Source of the DNA: Leptospira sp. GIMC2001
GTDB taxonomy: Bacteria; Spirochaetota; Leptospiria; Leptospirales; Leptospiraceae
DNA: 64,000 nucleotides
Direction of reading: 5' to 3'
Assembly: GCF_028462125.1 (NCBI RefSeq)
Contig: NZ_CP115468.1
Coordinates: 2,013,097 to 2,077,096 of the forward strand
In this document: positions 32,742 through 43,421 of the stretch, in pieces
Numbering within the stretch: position 1 is the stretch's first letter
How the letters are laid out: the number at the start of each line of letters is the position of its first letter
Program-made: the position numbers and the translations under genes
Notes under the pieces: generated by a model
Databases searched by the model: none
Told to the model about the DNA's origin: nothing
What the model saw: only the letters and a program-made list of their open reading frames with translations

Positions 32742-32761
32742 AATCGCCGTACAACTCTGAG

Positions 32762-32797
32762 GCCCGAAGAAGGAAACTTTTTCGGGCTTTTTTTTTT
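32762..32797 (+). terminator. Rho-independent terminator of flaB
   Basis: GCCCGAA (32762-32768) pairs with TTCGGGC (32781-32787), extended by three further pairs including one G-U, with a GGAAAC loop, followed by ten T (32788-32797). The T tract runs into the stop codon of the convergent metW gene. Confidence 0.93.
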
Positions 32798-33392
32798 AAT
32801 CTTGAATGATATATAAAGATAGGTCACAGATTAGATTTGGAATAATTTTAATTTGTTTATCCTTTCTAAAGAATGCAGTTCCTGTTATTCGAATATTTTC
32901 ATATTCGCAGAAAGATTTAAAATCTAGATTTGATAGAAAATGGAGATTGGGTGTATCGTACCAGTGGTAGGGCATGAGCGGAGTCACTGGAGTTTGTCCA
33001 TCACGAAGAATAGTATAGCGAATTTTCCAATGACCAAAATTTGGGAAAGCAATTATGACTTTTTTTCCAATTCTCAATGTTTCCCGAATGATTTTGCCCG
33101 GATTAAGAGTTTGTTGAATTGTCTGATTCAATATTACATAGTCAAAACTTTTATCCAAGTGATGAGTGAGGCCTCGATCAATGTCTCCATGGTGAACATA
33201 CAATCCTTTTTCTACGCAAGAAATTACACAATTCTCATCGCGTTCGATTCCTTGGCACCTAACTCCTTTCTTACGAAGAATCTCCATAAGTTCGCCATTT
33301 CCACAACCTAAATCGAGAATCCTTTCTCCGGGCTCAATAAGGTTTTCGATAAACCGAAAATCTGGTCTGTTTTTATAAATATTACCCAGCAA
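32796..33392 (-). CDS. metW: MetW-family methyltransferase-like protein
   Basis: A 198-residue protein with a class I SAM-dependent methyltransferase fold: ERILDLGCGNGELMEIL (motif I), GIERDENC and YVILNQTIQQTLNP. MetW is found next to MetX in many bacteria and has been linked to activity of the acetyltransferase step in methionine synthesis. The start is a TTG 2 bp after the metX stop. It is the last gene of metY-metX-metW and ends against the flaB terminator. Confidence 0.92.
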   Translation of the reverse strand: MLGNIYKNRPDFRFIENLIEPGERILDLGCGNGELMEILRKKGVRCQGIERDENCVISCVEKGLYVHHGDIDRGLTHHLDKSFDYVILNQTIQQTLNPGKIIRETLRIGKKVIIAFPNFGHWKIRYTILRDGQTPVTPLMPYHWYDTPNLHFLSNLDFKSFCEYENIRITGTAFFRKDKQIKIIPNLICDLSLYIIQD

Positions 33393-33394
33393 CT

Positions 33395-34501
33395 TTAATT
33401 GATCTCCGAATGATTGAGAAAACCTTGTAGAACTTTCGTCTGATCATTGCTTGGAAGTAGAAAAGAATCATGTCCTTCTTCTGTTTCCAACTCACAGTAT
33501 GCAACTGGAACAGCATTCACTTCCAATGCATTTACAATTTCCCGTGATTGATAGGGAGGATAGAGCCAATCAGAACTGTAGGCAAGTATAAGAAAACGAG
33601 ATTTTACTTTTGATAAAGACTGACTCAATTCCTTACCAGTTCCAAGTGAGAAGTGATCTAGAGCTTTCGTAACATAAATATAACTATTTGCATCGAACCG
33701 ATCTACAAAGGATTCACCTTGATAGATCAAATAGCTTCCTACTGCAAAATCAGTGTTTTTGATATTTCCACGCGGAGGCTTACGACCAAATTTTTCTCTC
33801 ATCACTTGATCAGATAAATAAGTAACATGACCAACCATCCGTGCAATGGATAGACCTTTATTGGGTTTATTGTGAATTGAGTATTCCCCATTATTCCAAT
33901 TTGGATCCGCCATAATTGCTTGGCGTCCAACTTCATTGAATGCAATTTGCTGTGCAGAATGTTCGGAAGTAGATGCCATAACAATGCAATTTTTAACTTT
34001 ATCTGGATATGTGACTGCCCATTGAAGAGCCTGCATCCCACCCATTGATCCCCCACATACAGCAAACAATTGTTTGATGCCAAAATGTTCAATTAATAGA
34101 TTTTGTGCACGTATCATATCCACAATAGATACAAAAGGGAAGGTCGATTTATAAGCTTCATTCGTTTTTGGATTGATTGATAGTGGGCCACTCGAACCCA
34201 TACAACCTCCAACAACATTCGTAGAAATTACAAAATATCGATTTGTATCAAGGGCTTTACCTGGTCCAATATAATAATCCCACCAACCTGGTCGCTTATC
34301 TCCAGGATGAAATCCAGCAGCATGAGCATCTCCCGATAGAGCATGGCAGACAAGTATTGCGTTGGATTTGCTCTCATTCAATTGTCCATAAGTCTCATAC
34401 GCAATTTCCATAGGATTGACCACCTCCCCATTTTCCAAGGAGAGGCCCGGCAATTCTATGGTTTTTGTTTCGACTATTCCAATCGAATCAGTATTGAGCA
34501 T
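33395..34501 (-). CDS. metX: Homoserine O-acetyltransferase
   Basis: A 368-residue alpha/beta-hydrolase-fold enzyme that activates homoserine with acetyl-CoA for methionine synthesis. The nucleophile Ser lies in [16 protein letters not shown], the Asp in SSDWLYPP and the His in [21 protein letters not shown] and the [12 protein letters not shown] segment are typical of the family. Six bp separate it from metY and two from metW, so the three genes form an operon. The same fold is used by succinyltransferases, so acetyl specificity is the usual assignment rather than proven here. Confidence 0.94.
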   Translation of the reverse strand: MLNTDSIGIVETKTIELPGLSLENGEVVNPMEIAYETYGQLNESKSNAILVCHALSGDAHAAGFHPGDKRPGWWDYYIGPGKALDTNRYFVISTNVVGGCMGSSGPLSINPKTNEAYKSTFPFVSIVDMIRAQNLLIEHFGIKQLFAVCGGSMGGMQALQWAVTYPDKVKNCIVMASTSEHSAQQIAFNEVGRQAIMADPNWNNGEYSIHNKPNKGLSIARMVGHVTYLSDQVMREKFGRKPPRGNIKNTDFAVGSYLIYQGESFVDRFDANSYIYVTKALDHFSLGTGKELSQSLSKVKSRFLILAYSSDWLYPPYQSREIVNALEVNAVPVAYCELETEEGHDSFLLPSNDQTKVLQGFLNHSEIN

Positions 34502-34507
34502 TCTAAA

Positions 34508-35866
<1,359 letters not shown>

Positions 35867-35951
35867 TCAAGGTAAATTCACTATTACAGAAATTAATTCC
35901 GTTTTCCTGGATTTTTACTTGAGGAATACAAATAAGATAAACTAGATAAAT

Positions 35952-35981
35952 TTGACAAAAGATTCGCGGATATTTCAATAT
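35952..35981 (+). promoter_or_regulatory. Possible promoter of the outer-membrane protein gene
   Basis: A perfect -35 TTGACA (35952-35957) is followed after 18 nt by CAATAT (35976-35981), a poor -10. If used, the mRNA would begin near 35990. That would exclude the TTG at 35981 and support the ATG at 36011 as start. Confidence 0.3.
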
Positions 35982-36010
35982 TGTCCTCTGAGAATTCGAT
36001 ATTTAAAGGG

Positions 36011-37630
36011 ATGGGAACCAAATTATTTTCGCAAACAATACTATTATTGTCTATATTTTTGGTTCAATCAGTATATGCTGAGGCATGGGTTCCGACATCT
36101 AAAGCATCCAGAAAAGAAACAAGTTTCACTATGGATTACGGTGGCGTATCTAACGATAACGACTACTTTCTGCATCTATCTCCAAACTTATCTTATAATC
36201 TCAATGAAGAATTTGGATTGTCTTTATCTCTTCCTCTCAATCTCTTAATGCTTGATAACGAGCCAAAACTCGAGACTTCAAGAACCGGCCAACTTAGAGA
36301 ATATGATTATAATGAGGCTGCAGATTATTTCCGAGTGATCAACTATATCTGGTATGGACAATATGAACGTGAGGCTCCGGGCAAACTCACATATTCGCTA
36401 TATGTTGGAGATATTCGAGATGGTAGAATTGGACATGGAACCATTGTAAACCAATATTATAATAATGTGAGATTCGATGTTTATAATGCTGGAGTTCTTG
36501 CAGATTTTAATTCGGACTATGTTGGAGTTCAATTCTTTTCAAATTCTTTATATTCGAGAGATGTAAATGCTGCACGAGTTTATATCAAACCTCTTGCACT
36601 TGGAAGACTAATCTACCGACTCTACAATTATATAACTGTAGAATGGGAAGAAGAGGATGAAGATGATTACGAATACATAGGAATGATGCAATCCAGGGGC
36701 AATGTTGTCGATGAAGCTGGACGAAAATCTGTGATAGAAGAGGTAGATCCGTTAAAAAGGAAGCGGCGGCGACCTATTCCAAGGCAAGTCTCTAAATACA
36801 GCAAAATGGAAATCGAAGAAAATGATGCTTGGTACAATCGACTAACAATTGGTACTACAAGAAGTTTTGATAGCAATAAGCCTTATGACCTTCAATACTC
36901 ACAGACTGGAATCCCTACCAGGCAAGAAAATCGCGACCTCCCCATAGTTGCAGAAAATGGAAAAGTAAATATTGAAGGATATGATATAGAATATCGTCTT
37001 TTGAATATGAAATACTGGGAATTTACTCCCTATATGGATGTAAACCGTATTCGTGAACTGGAAAATTCCGGTGGAACTCATTATGGATTTATGGCAAGGT
37101 TTGGTGATAAAGATATAAACGTCGTATTCAAGCCAGAACTCCGAAGAATGAGTAGTAATTATATACCTATGTATTTTGACTCTTTTTATGAAGTGGAAAG
37201 ATTTCATGGCAACCTAACATCAACTGATCCTATGATTCCGAAATTTCGTGATGCTGAAGGAAAACCTACTTCAGGAGGTATCAGTGGATACTTTCATACA
37301 TTGCTATTAAACTACTATGGCTATAGCTTAGAAGCGAGTTTTGAGAAATATGAAGGTGAAAGAAATTCACGGATTTTTCTTGCGTCATACATTCCATTAG
37401 GAAGCAATTTAACATTATCATTTTTCTATACTAAAAAAGGATTCGATGGAACAGGGGAAGCATTCAAGTTAGATGATGCAAGTCTTGGAGCTGCAGAATT
37501 GTCCCTTCCCATTGGTCCAATTCAATTGCGATTGCAGAATCTAAGACGTTGGACTTATACGGATGGAGATCCTGGATTCAAATCATTCGATGAACAACGA
37601 ATTTTGATGTCATCGTCTTTTGCTTTGTAG
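36011..37630 (+). CDS. Predicted outer-membrane beta-barrel protein
   Basis: A 539-residue protein from the ATG at 36011, which gives a good signal peptide (MGTKLFSQTILLLSIFLV, likely cleaved after SVYA). A TTG at 35981 in frame would add 10 residues. The mature part is rich in Tyr, Asn and Gly with repeated alternating hydrophobic/polar strands, and it ends on Phe (SSSFAL), all as in outer-membrane beta-barrels. No named family is recognised. A basic patch (DPLKRKRRRPIPRQ) in the middle suggests a large loop. The 3' end overlaps the convergent rsmE gene by 21 bp. Confidence 0.78.
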   Translation: MGTKLFSQTILLLSIFLVQSVYAEAWVPTSKASRKETSFTMDYGGVSNDNDYFLHLSPNLSYNLNEEFGLSLSLPLNLLMLDNEPKLETSRTGQLREYDYNEAADYFRVINYIWYGQYEREAPGKLTYSLYVGDIRDGRIGHGTIVNQYYNNVRFDVYNAGVLADFNSDYVGVQFFSNSLYSRDVNAARVYIKPLALGRLIYRLYNYITVEWEEEDEDDYEYIGMMQSRGNVVDEAGRKSVIEEVDPLKRKRRRPIPRQVSKYSKMEIEENDAWYNRLTIGTTRSFDSNKPYDLQYSQTGIPTRQENRDLPIVAENGKVNIEGYDIEYRLLNMKYWEFTPYMDVNRIRELENSGGTHYGFMARFGDKDINVVFKPELRRMSSNYIPMYFDSFYEVERFHGNLTSTDPMIPKFRDAEGKPTSGGISGYFHTLLLNYYGYSLEASFEKYEGERNSRIFLASYIPLGSNLTLSFFYTKKGFDGTGEAFKLDDASLGAAELSLPIGPIQLRLQNLRRWTYTDGDPGFKSFDEQRILMSSSFAL

Positions 37631-38401
37631 AGTAAAAAGCACAGCTGAAACAGCATATTCGGATCTAAGAATGCAATCTCCCAAATTGAAAATCTTTACG
37701 TTCTTTTGAATAAAATTATCCAAATCATTTTCTCGAAATCCGCTCTCGGATCCAAAAAATAGATTCATTCGAATATTTTTTTCTATTGATGACGCAAAGG
37801 ATCGATCTTCAATTTTACTATATAAAACAATATTTTCCATCCAAGATAGAGTAGAAGATGGATCGAAGGCTATATTGATCGTCGATTCCGATTCGATTTC
37901 AAACTTATCATCATCTCTTCCAGAACGATATGAATCGATCTTGACAATTGGAATCATATATGAACCTGTTTGTTCCATACCGGTCATTACTTCTTGCCAT
38001 ATACCTTTTTCTTTATAAACAGGTGAGGTGAGATACTGGGCATTTTTACTATCTGGCAATAAAAATTTGACGTCTTCAACTCCGAATGCACCCGCAAGAT
38101 GTAGAATTTTCTTCCCAGTTTGTGGTCTCGGTAGAGGCATAATTAGAGAAATGGAAGTCTTAGGTAGATTAGGAATTTCTTGACTAAAATTCTCCATTTC
38201 GAATTCAAATTTTCCAGTTACATAATTATTTATTTCCGTAATAAGAAATTTACCTCTGCCTTTATTGGGAATTATAGCTTTGACGGTATCATATTGAGTT
38301 TTCTTTAAAATTTCTTTAATATGAATTGATTTCTTTAAGTCTAAGACGTACTCGTTGAGTGAGCCTGTTTGTTCTTTTGGCTCAAGGATTATCCAATTCA
38401 T
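37610..38401 (-). CDS. rsmE: RsmE-family 16S rRNA (uracil-1498-N3) methyltransferase
   Basis: A 263-residue SPOUT methyltransferase, starting at the ATG 38401 (MNWIILEPKEQ); a TTG at 38416 is also in frame. RsmE methylates U1498 of 16S rRNA. Family features are an N-terminal PUA-like part with HIKEILK, the HLAGAFGVEDVKFLLPD region and the C-terminal knot FFGSESGFRENDLDNF and NLGDCILRSEYAVSAVLFTL. The usual I-G-P-E-G motif reads F-G-S-E-S-G, so the sequence is diverged. It overlaps the 3' end of the outer-membrane protein gene and is divergent from the LRR gene. Confidence 0.85.
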   Translation of the reverse strand: MNWIILEPKEQTGSLNEYVLDLKKSIHIKEILKKTQYDTVKAIIPNKGRGKFLITEINNYVTGKFEFEMENFSQEIPNLPKTSISLIMPLPRPQTGKKILHLAGAFGVEDVKFLLPDSKNAQYLTSPVYKEKGIWQEVMTGMEQTGSYMIPIVKIDSYRSGRDDDKFEIESESTINIAFDPSSTLSWMENIVLYSKIEDRSFASSIEKNIRMNLFFGSESGFRENDLDNFIQKNVKIFNLGDCILRSEYAVSAVLFTLQSKRR

Positions 38402-38429
38402 AATCCAGAATTCCAAGCTTGAGGATGCC

Positions 38430-39263
38430 TTGAAATTAAAAAATTATCTATCTGATTCAGTTTGGGAAGGAAGAAAAAACAGAAAAATTTTGGATTTATC
38501 CGAGGCGAATCTATCTACACTTCCTGAAGAACTTCAAGAATTTGAGAACTTAGAAGAACTATATCTTTCTAACAATAATTTAATTCGGCTTCCCATTTGG
38601 TTCCAACAATTTCATAAATTACGTGATCTTGATCTGCGAGGCAATTATTTTAGCGAATTCTCATATCTTCTTTTTTGCCTACCGAAATTAGAATTTCTCA
38701 ACTTGGAAAAAAATCTCATTTCCGAGATTCCAAAAGAAATAATCAATCTTCCTGAATTGGAATATCTAGACATTTCCATGAATCGATTGAATTCTATAAC
38801 GGATCTAATCGGTTATATGCGAAAATTGAGATACTTTCTTGCGGATAAGAATCAACTCAGTAATCTTCCTAAGACTCTAGGCAACTGTGAATCACTCACA
38901 AATCTTTATTTGGATGAGAATCGAATAGAAGAAATTCCTATAGATTTTGGCAATTTATTGAATCTAACTGATTTATATCTTCGCAATAATCGAATCACCT
39001 TTCTTCCAAAGGAATGCAAAGGTTGGGGCAAATTACAGTATATAGATTTAGATAATAATTTACTGACAAGTCTTCCGGATGAAGTAAAGTTCTGGGTTAA
39101 TATTCAAGACATATACATTGCTCGTAATAAAATAACGGATTTTCCGGAAGGAATCTATCAACTAAAATCTCTACGTGAATTCATAATAAAAGGCAATCCG
39201 ATTGCCGAGGAATCTATTAAAAAATTACAAACGAGCATACCGCAAGCAATTGTGTATTCTTGA
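38430..39263 (+). CDS. Leucine-rich repeat protein
   Basis: A 277-residue protein made almost wholly of about ten LRR units of 23 residues with the LxxLxLxxNxLxxLP pattern found in Leptospira LRR families (for example LEELYLSNNNLIRLP). No signal peptide is seen. I chose the TTG at 38430 because GAGG lies 5 nt before it and it clears the opposite-strand rsmE start; the frame stays open to another TTG at 38355. LRR proteins mediate protein binding; the partner is unknown. Confidence 0.85.
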   Translation: MKLKNYLSDSVWEGRKNRKILDLSEANLSTLPEELQEFENLEELYLSNNNLIRLPIWFQQFHKLRDLDLRGNYFSEFSYLLFCLPKLEFLNLEKNLISEIPKEIINLPELEYLDISMNRLNSITDLIGYMRKLRYFLADKNQLSNLPKTLGNCESLTNLYLDENRIEEIPIDFGNLLNLTDLYLRNNRITFLPKECKGWGKLQYIDLDNNLLTSLPDEVKFWVNIQDIYIARNKITDFPEGIYQLKSLREFIIKGNPIAEESIKKLQTSIPQAIVYS

Positions 39264-39299
39264 AAATCACGTTCTGACAATATCCTTATAGAATGAAAG

Positions 39300-39725
39300 T
39301 TAAATCGAGTAGGGTGCTGGTTTTGCTGGATTGTCTTTCGAATCTTCAGGTGCTAAATCATCCTCATCTGATGATTTTTCCTTTGGTAGAGATTGCTCTC
39401 GTTCTTCGATTGAAATTGGATTAGGTTGTTTCTCGATTGCTAGATTGCAGTTTTTAACAATATATAATATTAGAATAAAATAAAGGGAAAATTCGATAAA
39501 TTTCTTTATCTTTGATTTTTCTAGCCAAGAATTAGAAGTATCTTGAAAATATTTTTTGAATCTATCTTGATTGAGAATTTTTCTTTGTGGAAAACTTGTT
39601 GCATCAACACTAGGCGTGATCTCAAACCCAAATCCACAGCGAGGACAACGAATAAGAAGATCCCCCTCAATGAGGGGGATTCTTAATTCAACATTACAGC
39701 TGGGACAAGGTCTAACGTAATTCAC
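39300..39725 (-). CDS. Zinc-ribbon membrane protein of unknown function
   Basis: A 141-residue protein. The N-terminal CPSC (residues 8-11) and CPRCGFGFE (from about 28) make a zinc ribbon like those that begin many MJ0042-type proteins. A single membrane segment follows at about 77-95 (EFSLYFILILYIVKNC), then a Pro/Glu/Asp-rich tail. I do not recognise a function. It lies 6 bp after an exported-protein gene on the same strand. Confidence 0.72.
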   Translation of the reverse strand: MNYVRPCPSCNVELRIPLIEGDLLIRCPRCGFGFEITPSVDATSFPQRKILNQDRFKKYFQDTSNSWLEKSKIKKFIEFSLYFILILYIVKNCNLAIEKQPNPISIEEREQSLPKEKSSDEDDLAPEDSKDNPAKPAPYSI

Positions 39726-39731
39726 AAATCC

Positions 39732-40562
39732 TTAATATTTAAGGGAATTCTTTAGAACCTCAACGTTTTTCTTATAATTTTTATTACCGTCTCTATCGTT
39801 GTAATCAAAAATTTTGGTAAAGAGTTTATCGAAGTAATCAATATGTTTTTTATAGAAGTCTCTCTTGAAGTTATTTCTGATTGGATTGGATTTTGTATTC
39901 TCAACATTTGATAGTAAATACTTTCCAACTCCTTTCTCAGATGGAGTTTCAGGAGTTCCATAAAGTGGGTAGTCATCATGTTGATAGAACAATTCCATTT
40001 TATCATTATGGTCTGGCTGAGTGTTTGGACCTTGATCTACGATCTCAGACATTGTTTTGTCTTCGATTTGGAAATCATATTGATAAATTCTTGATTTAGC
40101 TCTTGTTAGATTTCTCGGTGCTTCTTTTCTAGGATCAGTATCATCATTATTGGTTCCTTCATAGAACAAAATGATTTGCTTATTCTTAGGTCCTAAATTT
40201 CGCTCCGACTTCCCATCTTCAGATTTGATGAAGTCATAAACTTCAAGGTGAAGACAGTTATTATCTTTTGCTTCTTGATCAACTGCGATATCACATTTCA
40301 TACCATCTGCTGAAGCTTTTCCTTTGTAAAGGACGGTTCTAAATGGAAGAGTTCTTACTTTCATTTTGAATAGAACTGTATGGCGTGTCAATTTTTCATT
40401 GAGCTTGAATATAGCCTCATCAATTTGCTTTTCAGTCTCAATGATTGATTGGCTTTCTTGAGAAGAATCAATACCTGCCGCTTTATTTGCAGCTGTATTG
40501 TCTTGTGCTCCTAATCCTACAACCATGAGGCTGAGTATTGTTAAAATGTATCTTATTTTCAT
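39732..40562 (-). CDS. Exported protein of unknown function
   Basis: A 276-residue protein from the ATG at 40562, which gives a signal peptide ([20 protein letters not shown], likely cleaved after GLGA). The frame is open further upstream but the extension has no export signal and runs into the AAA+ gene. The mature part is charged with no membrane segment or Cys, so a soluble periplasmic protein is likely. Short motifs such as [20 protein letters not shown] are not recognised. It lies between the AAA+ ATPase and zinc-ribbon genes. Confidence 0.72.
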   Translation of the reverse strand: MKIRYILTILSLMVVGLGAQDNTAANKAAGIDSSQESQSIIETEKQIDEAIFKLNEKLTRHTVLFKMKVRTLPFRTVLYKGKASADGMKCDIAVDQEAKDNNCLHLEVYDFIKSEDGKSERNLGPKNKQIILFYEGTNNDDTDPRKEAPRNLTRAKSRIYQYDFQIEDKTMSEIVDQGPNTQPDHNDKMELFYQHDDYPLYGTPETPSEKGVGKYLLSNVENTKSNPIRNNFKRDFYKKHIDYFDKLFTKIFDYNDRDGNKNYKKNVEVLKNSLKY

Positions 40563-40690
40563 GTCTCTATTGTCCTGTCTCCAGCTATTTTTCGAAGAAT
40601 ACCACTTTGATTTTTGCAAAATAGATATATCCTCATTCCTATTATCGGATTTAACAAATCGAAATTTATAGTACCGAAAAAAAAGAAGCC

Positions 40691-41971
40691 TCAATTCATA
40701 GGGTTGAATTCATTCGCTATTTGCCAATACATTTCGGGATCAGGAGCACTAGGAGGTAGTTTTTTTTCAATTAGAATGGTTGCCCACTTCCGTTCAACGT
40801 AATCGCAGTAATCTTTTAATTTTCTTCCAGATAGTCCATCGAGTTTTTCGGATATCTTTCGTCTAATCGGCTCACTCAAATGCATAGCAAATCCTTCCAA
40901 AATAGCAGACCTTTCAGAGGCATTGGGAAGGGGAACATAGATCGATTTGTCAAATCTGGATAGCAAGGCTGAATCAAGATCTTGCTTTCTGTTTGTTGCA
41001 CCGATGGTAACAGAACCTGGTCTACCTTCAAATCCATCCAATTTTCGTAGCAGAACAGAAAGCATAGTCCTTGTTGCTTCAAACATACCATCTTCTCTTC
41101 TTCCAGCCAAAGAATCTATCTCATCAAGAAATACCAGTGACTGAGGAAAAAGTTGAGCAGCATCAAAAATTAATGCCAGATTCTGGGCACTTTCGCCAAA
41201 GTATTTGCTCATTATGGATTCAATCGGTACATAGATCATCGGAATTCCGCATTGGCAAGAAATCGCTTTGGATAATGTAGTTTTGCCAACTCCTGGTTCT
41301 CCTTCGAATAGAATTGCCCTTGGTCTGTTTGATGTCGGAAATTTCCTCGTAAGTTTCGATACTTCTGCGAAGGCTGATGGATTCTGCAGAGGCATGATGA
41401 CAGTTTCCAGAATTTCTCGCTTGATTTCTTCATATCCAAATATATGATCAAAGTTGATTTCTTTTCCTTTGATTTTGGCTTCTTTTGGATCAAAAACTTC
41501 GATCCCAAGACTTCTGAGAACTTCATTCGGATTGATTTGTTTTTTAGTAAGATCTTGATTGAAAAATTTAAAGAGATCGAGAATTGCAAGTATCTCGTTT
41601 TCTTTGTAATTCCCACGCTTTGTTGCCTCAATCTCCATTTCAATTTTTCCGATGGAAAAGCGAATCTTAAGGTTGTCTGTTAAATTTTTGGTATCAAATA
41701 GATTCTCATTCAGAGCCTGAAAACAAAAATAGCGCGAATCTATTGTGTGTATTCGAATATTCTCAATATGATTTTTTAGTATTTGGAGAGAATCTAGTAT
41801 TTTCTCTTTGTCTATGTTTTGGATTCTAAATTTAACTTTTGTTTCATTCCTCTCGAGAATCACTTCAGGAAAAGGAATTGTTTTGCCAGAAACGAGTGGA
41901 TGGTTCGAAAATTCTCGAATAAGAGTTTCTTTGCAGGTTAGAAAATCAATTTCTTTTGGTTCGACAGGCAT
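40691..41971 (-). CDS. AAA+ ATPase with an unusual N-terminal domain
   Basis: A 426-residue protein. The first 170 residues are an unrecognised domain. The AAA+ core resembles the FtsH/Cdc48-like class: [21 protein letters not shown], Walker [10 protein letters not shown] (224-232), Walker B FLDEIDS (281-287), sensor 1 ATNRK and an arginine finger in [21 protein letters not shown]. No protease motif or membrane segment is present, so it probably remodels or unfolds partners. Downstream genes on the same strand encode an exported and a membrane protein; upstream is fliN on the opposite strand. Confidence 0.85.
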   Translation of the reverse strand: MPVEPKEIDFLTCKETLIREFSNHPLVSGKTIPFPEVILERNETKVKFRIQNIDKEKILDSLQILKNHIENIRIHTIDSRYFCFQALNENLFDTKNLTDNLKIRFSIGKIEMEIEATKRGNYKENEILAILDLFKFFNQDLTKKQINPNEVLRSLGIEVFDPKEAKIKGKEINFDHIFGYEEIKREILETVIMPLQNPSAFAEVSKLTRKFPTSNRPRAILFEGEPGVGKTTLSKAISCQCGIPMIYVPIESIMSKYFGESAQNLALIFDAAQLFPQSLVFLDEIDSLAGRREDGMFEATRTMLSVLLRKLDGFEGRPGSVTIGATNRKQDLDSALLSRFDKSIYVPLPNASERSAILEGFAMHLSEPIRRKISEKLDGLSGRKLKDYCDYVERKWATILIEKKLPPSAPDPEMYWQIANEFNPMN

Positions 41972-42062
41972 AAGGATTTATGTCCCAAATATAAGCTGGA
42001 TTATCTATATGGAAAGCGATTTTTTCTTGTGAAGTTAGATCAAAATGGTCGAATAATGAAAT

Positions 42063-42557
42063 ATGGGTGAAGGTTCATTATCACAAGAAGATATCGACGC
42101 GCTCCTCGGTGGCGGGGATACGTCTGGTTCCGGAAAAGATGCACTAGCTGATTTGGATGCTCTGGTTGGTGGAGGCGGGGGCGGGTCTGGTGACTCTGAC
42201 GGTGGACCTTCGTTTGCAGATATTGCAGCAGCATTAGGACCATCTGCAACTCCTTCTGCACCACCACCGAGAGCTCAATCTCGGGCTCAATCTGGTGGAG
42301 GTGGTAACACTGCTAACTTAAATTTACTTTTAGACGTAACACTTTCTCTCACAGTCGAACTCGGGAGAACAAATATGTTCATCAAAGATGTTTTACAGTT
42401 ATCTGAGGGAACGATTGTAGAATTGGACAAAAATGTCGGAGAAGAACTCGATGTTCTCGCAAATGGCAAGCCGATAGGTCGTGGAAAATTGATTGTTCTG
42501 GACGATTATTACGGTGTTCAGATCACGCAAATTTTAGATCCAACAGAAAGATTATAG
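42063..42557 (+). CDS. fliN: Flagellar motor switch protein FliN
   Basis: A 164-residue protein. The C-terminal 80 residues are the SpoA/FliN domain (LDVTLSLTVELGRTNMFIKDVLQLSEG, NGKPIGRGKLIVLDDYYGVQI), which forms the lower C-ring of the flagellar motor. The N-terminus starts with SLSQEDIDALLGGGD, like the CheY-binding peptide of FliM, and is followed by a flexible Gly/Ser/Pro linker of about 50 residues. It stands alone, divergent from the AAA+ gene, while fliM is at 50493. Confidence 0.95.
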   Translation: MGEGSLSQEDIDALLGGGDTSGSGKDALADLDALVGGGGGGSGDSDGGPSFADIAAALGPSATPSAPPPRAQSRAQSGGGGNTANLNLLLDVTLSLTVELGRTNMFIKDVLQLSEGTIVELDKNVGEELDVLANGKPIGRGKLIVLDDYYGVQITQILDPTERL

Positions 42558-42596
42558 CTTGATCTGAGGTTGGATCATACAGAATTCTATCTCTGT

Positions 42597-43295
42597 ATGA
42601 AAAATAAAATTATAATCTCTGGATTAGGATGCATTCTCGCATTCTTTATATTCAATTGCAATTCCAACAATGAAGAATTGCCACTTGGAACTTCAATGAA
42701 AATGCTTGGGATCGATACTTCTGGAAATGGTGAAAATGACTCTTTCGGTTATTATCTTTTATCAAAGGGTAATAAACGAATTGTTTATCAAGAAATTGAT
42801 AAAAATGGAGATCGAAAATCCGATGAATTTATTTGGGTTGGTTCGACAAACCGAAGGTCATCCGAATCTAAAATCAATGAACCAGTGAAAGTCTATGAAG
42901 AGTCAGATTCCAATAATGATGGAAGCATTGATACGATACGTTGGTTTCTTCCTAATGATTTCATTTCGATGGTTATGAAAGATTCTAATAAAGACGGATA
43001 CTTCGAGACAACTGTCTACTATAGTTTTGCGAAAAAACCGGTTCGAACAGAAATCGATTCTAATCAAGATGGCTTCGCTGATATCTTTATTTGGTCCAAC
43101 CGCGCAGAAATTGATACTAACTTTGATAAATTGGTTGATTCGATTGTCTTGGGAGACTCTCCTCTCGAACTTGAGGGTAAAGCTATGGAAAGAAAAGACA
43201 TGAAGCCAGTCACTTCAAGTAATTCTTGGCATAGCAATCCAAAACTTGTTCCAATGGAAGAGCGGGCAATCATAGGAAGTGGATATTTCTATTAG
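42597..43295 (+). CDS. Lipoprotein with TSP3/EF-hand-like acidic repeats
   Basis: A 232-residue protein from the ATG at 42597; an in-frame TTG at 42570 would spoil the signal. The leader MKNKIIISGLGCILAFFIFN is followed by C21, a spirochaete-style lipobox. At least six acidic repeats follow, near residues 40, 67, 103, 128, 153 and 172 (for example DSNNDGSIDTIRW, DSNKDGYFE, DSNQDGFADIFIW). They resemble calcium-binding TSP3 or EF-hand loops with a trailing aromatic strand. It is likely to be a lipidated envelope protein that binds divalent cations; the function is unknown. Confidence 0.78.
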   Translation: MKNKIIISGLGCILAFFIFNCNSNNEELPLGTSMKMLGIDTSGNGENDSFGYYLLSKGNKRIVYQEIDKNGDRKSDEFIWVGSTNRRSSESKINEPVKVYEESDSNNDGSIDTIRWFLPNDFISMVMKDSNKDGYFETTVYYSFAKKPVRTEIDSNQDGFADIFIWSNRAEIDTNFDKLVDSIVLGDSPLELEGKAMERKDMKPVTSSNSWHSNPKLVPMEERAIIGSGYFY

Positions 43296-43353
43296 TCGTT
43301 TATAAAATAAATTTTAAAATCTAATTGGATTGGATGATGTCCTGTCCTATTAC

Positions 43354-43392
43354 AAGAAAAGCCTGGTTTTAGTTGCCAGGCTTTTCTTTTTT
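43354..43392. terminator. Bidirectional terminator between the convergent lipoprotein and SPFH genes
   Basis: A perfect 13-bp stem pairs 43354-43366 (AAGAAAAGCCTGG) with 43376-43388 (CCAGGCTTTTCTT) around a 9-nt loop. It is flanked by T runs on the plus strand and A runs that read as T on the minus strand, so it can serve both genes. Confidence 0.92.
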
Positions 43393-43421
43393 AAAGACTT
43401 AATGTTTGAGCTTTTAGTAAA

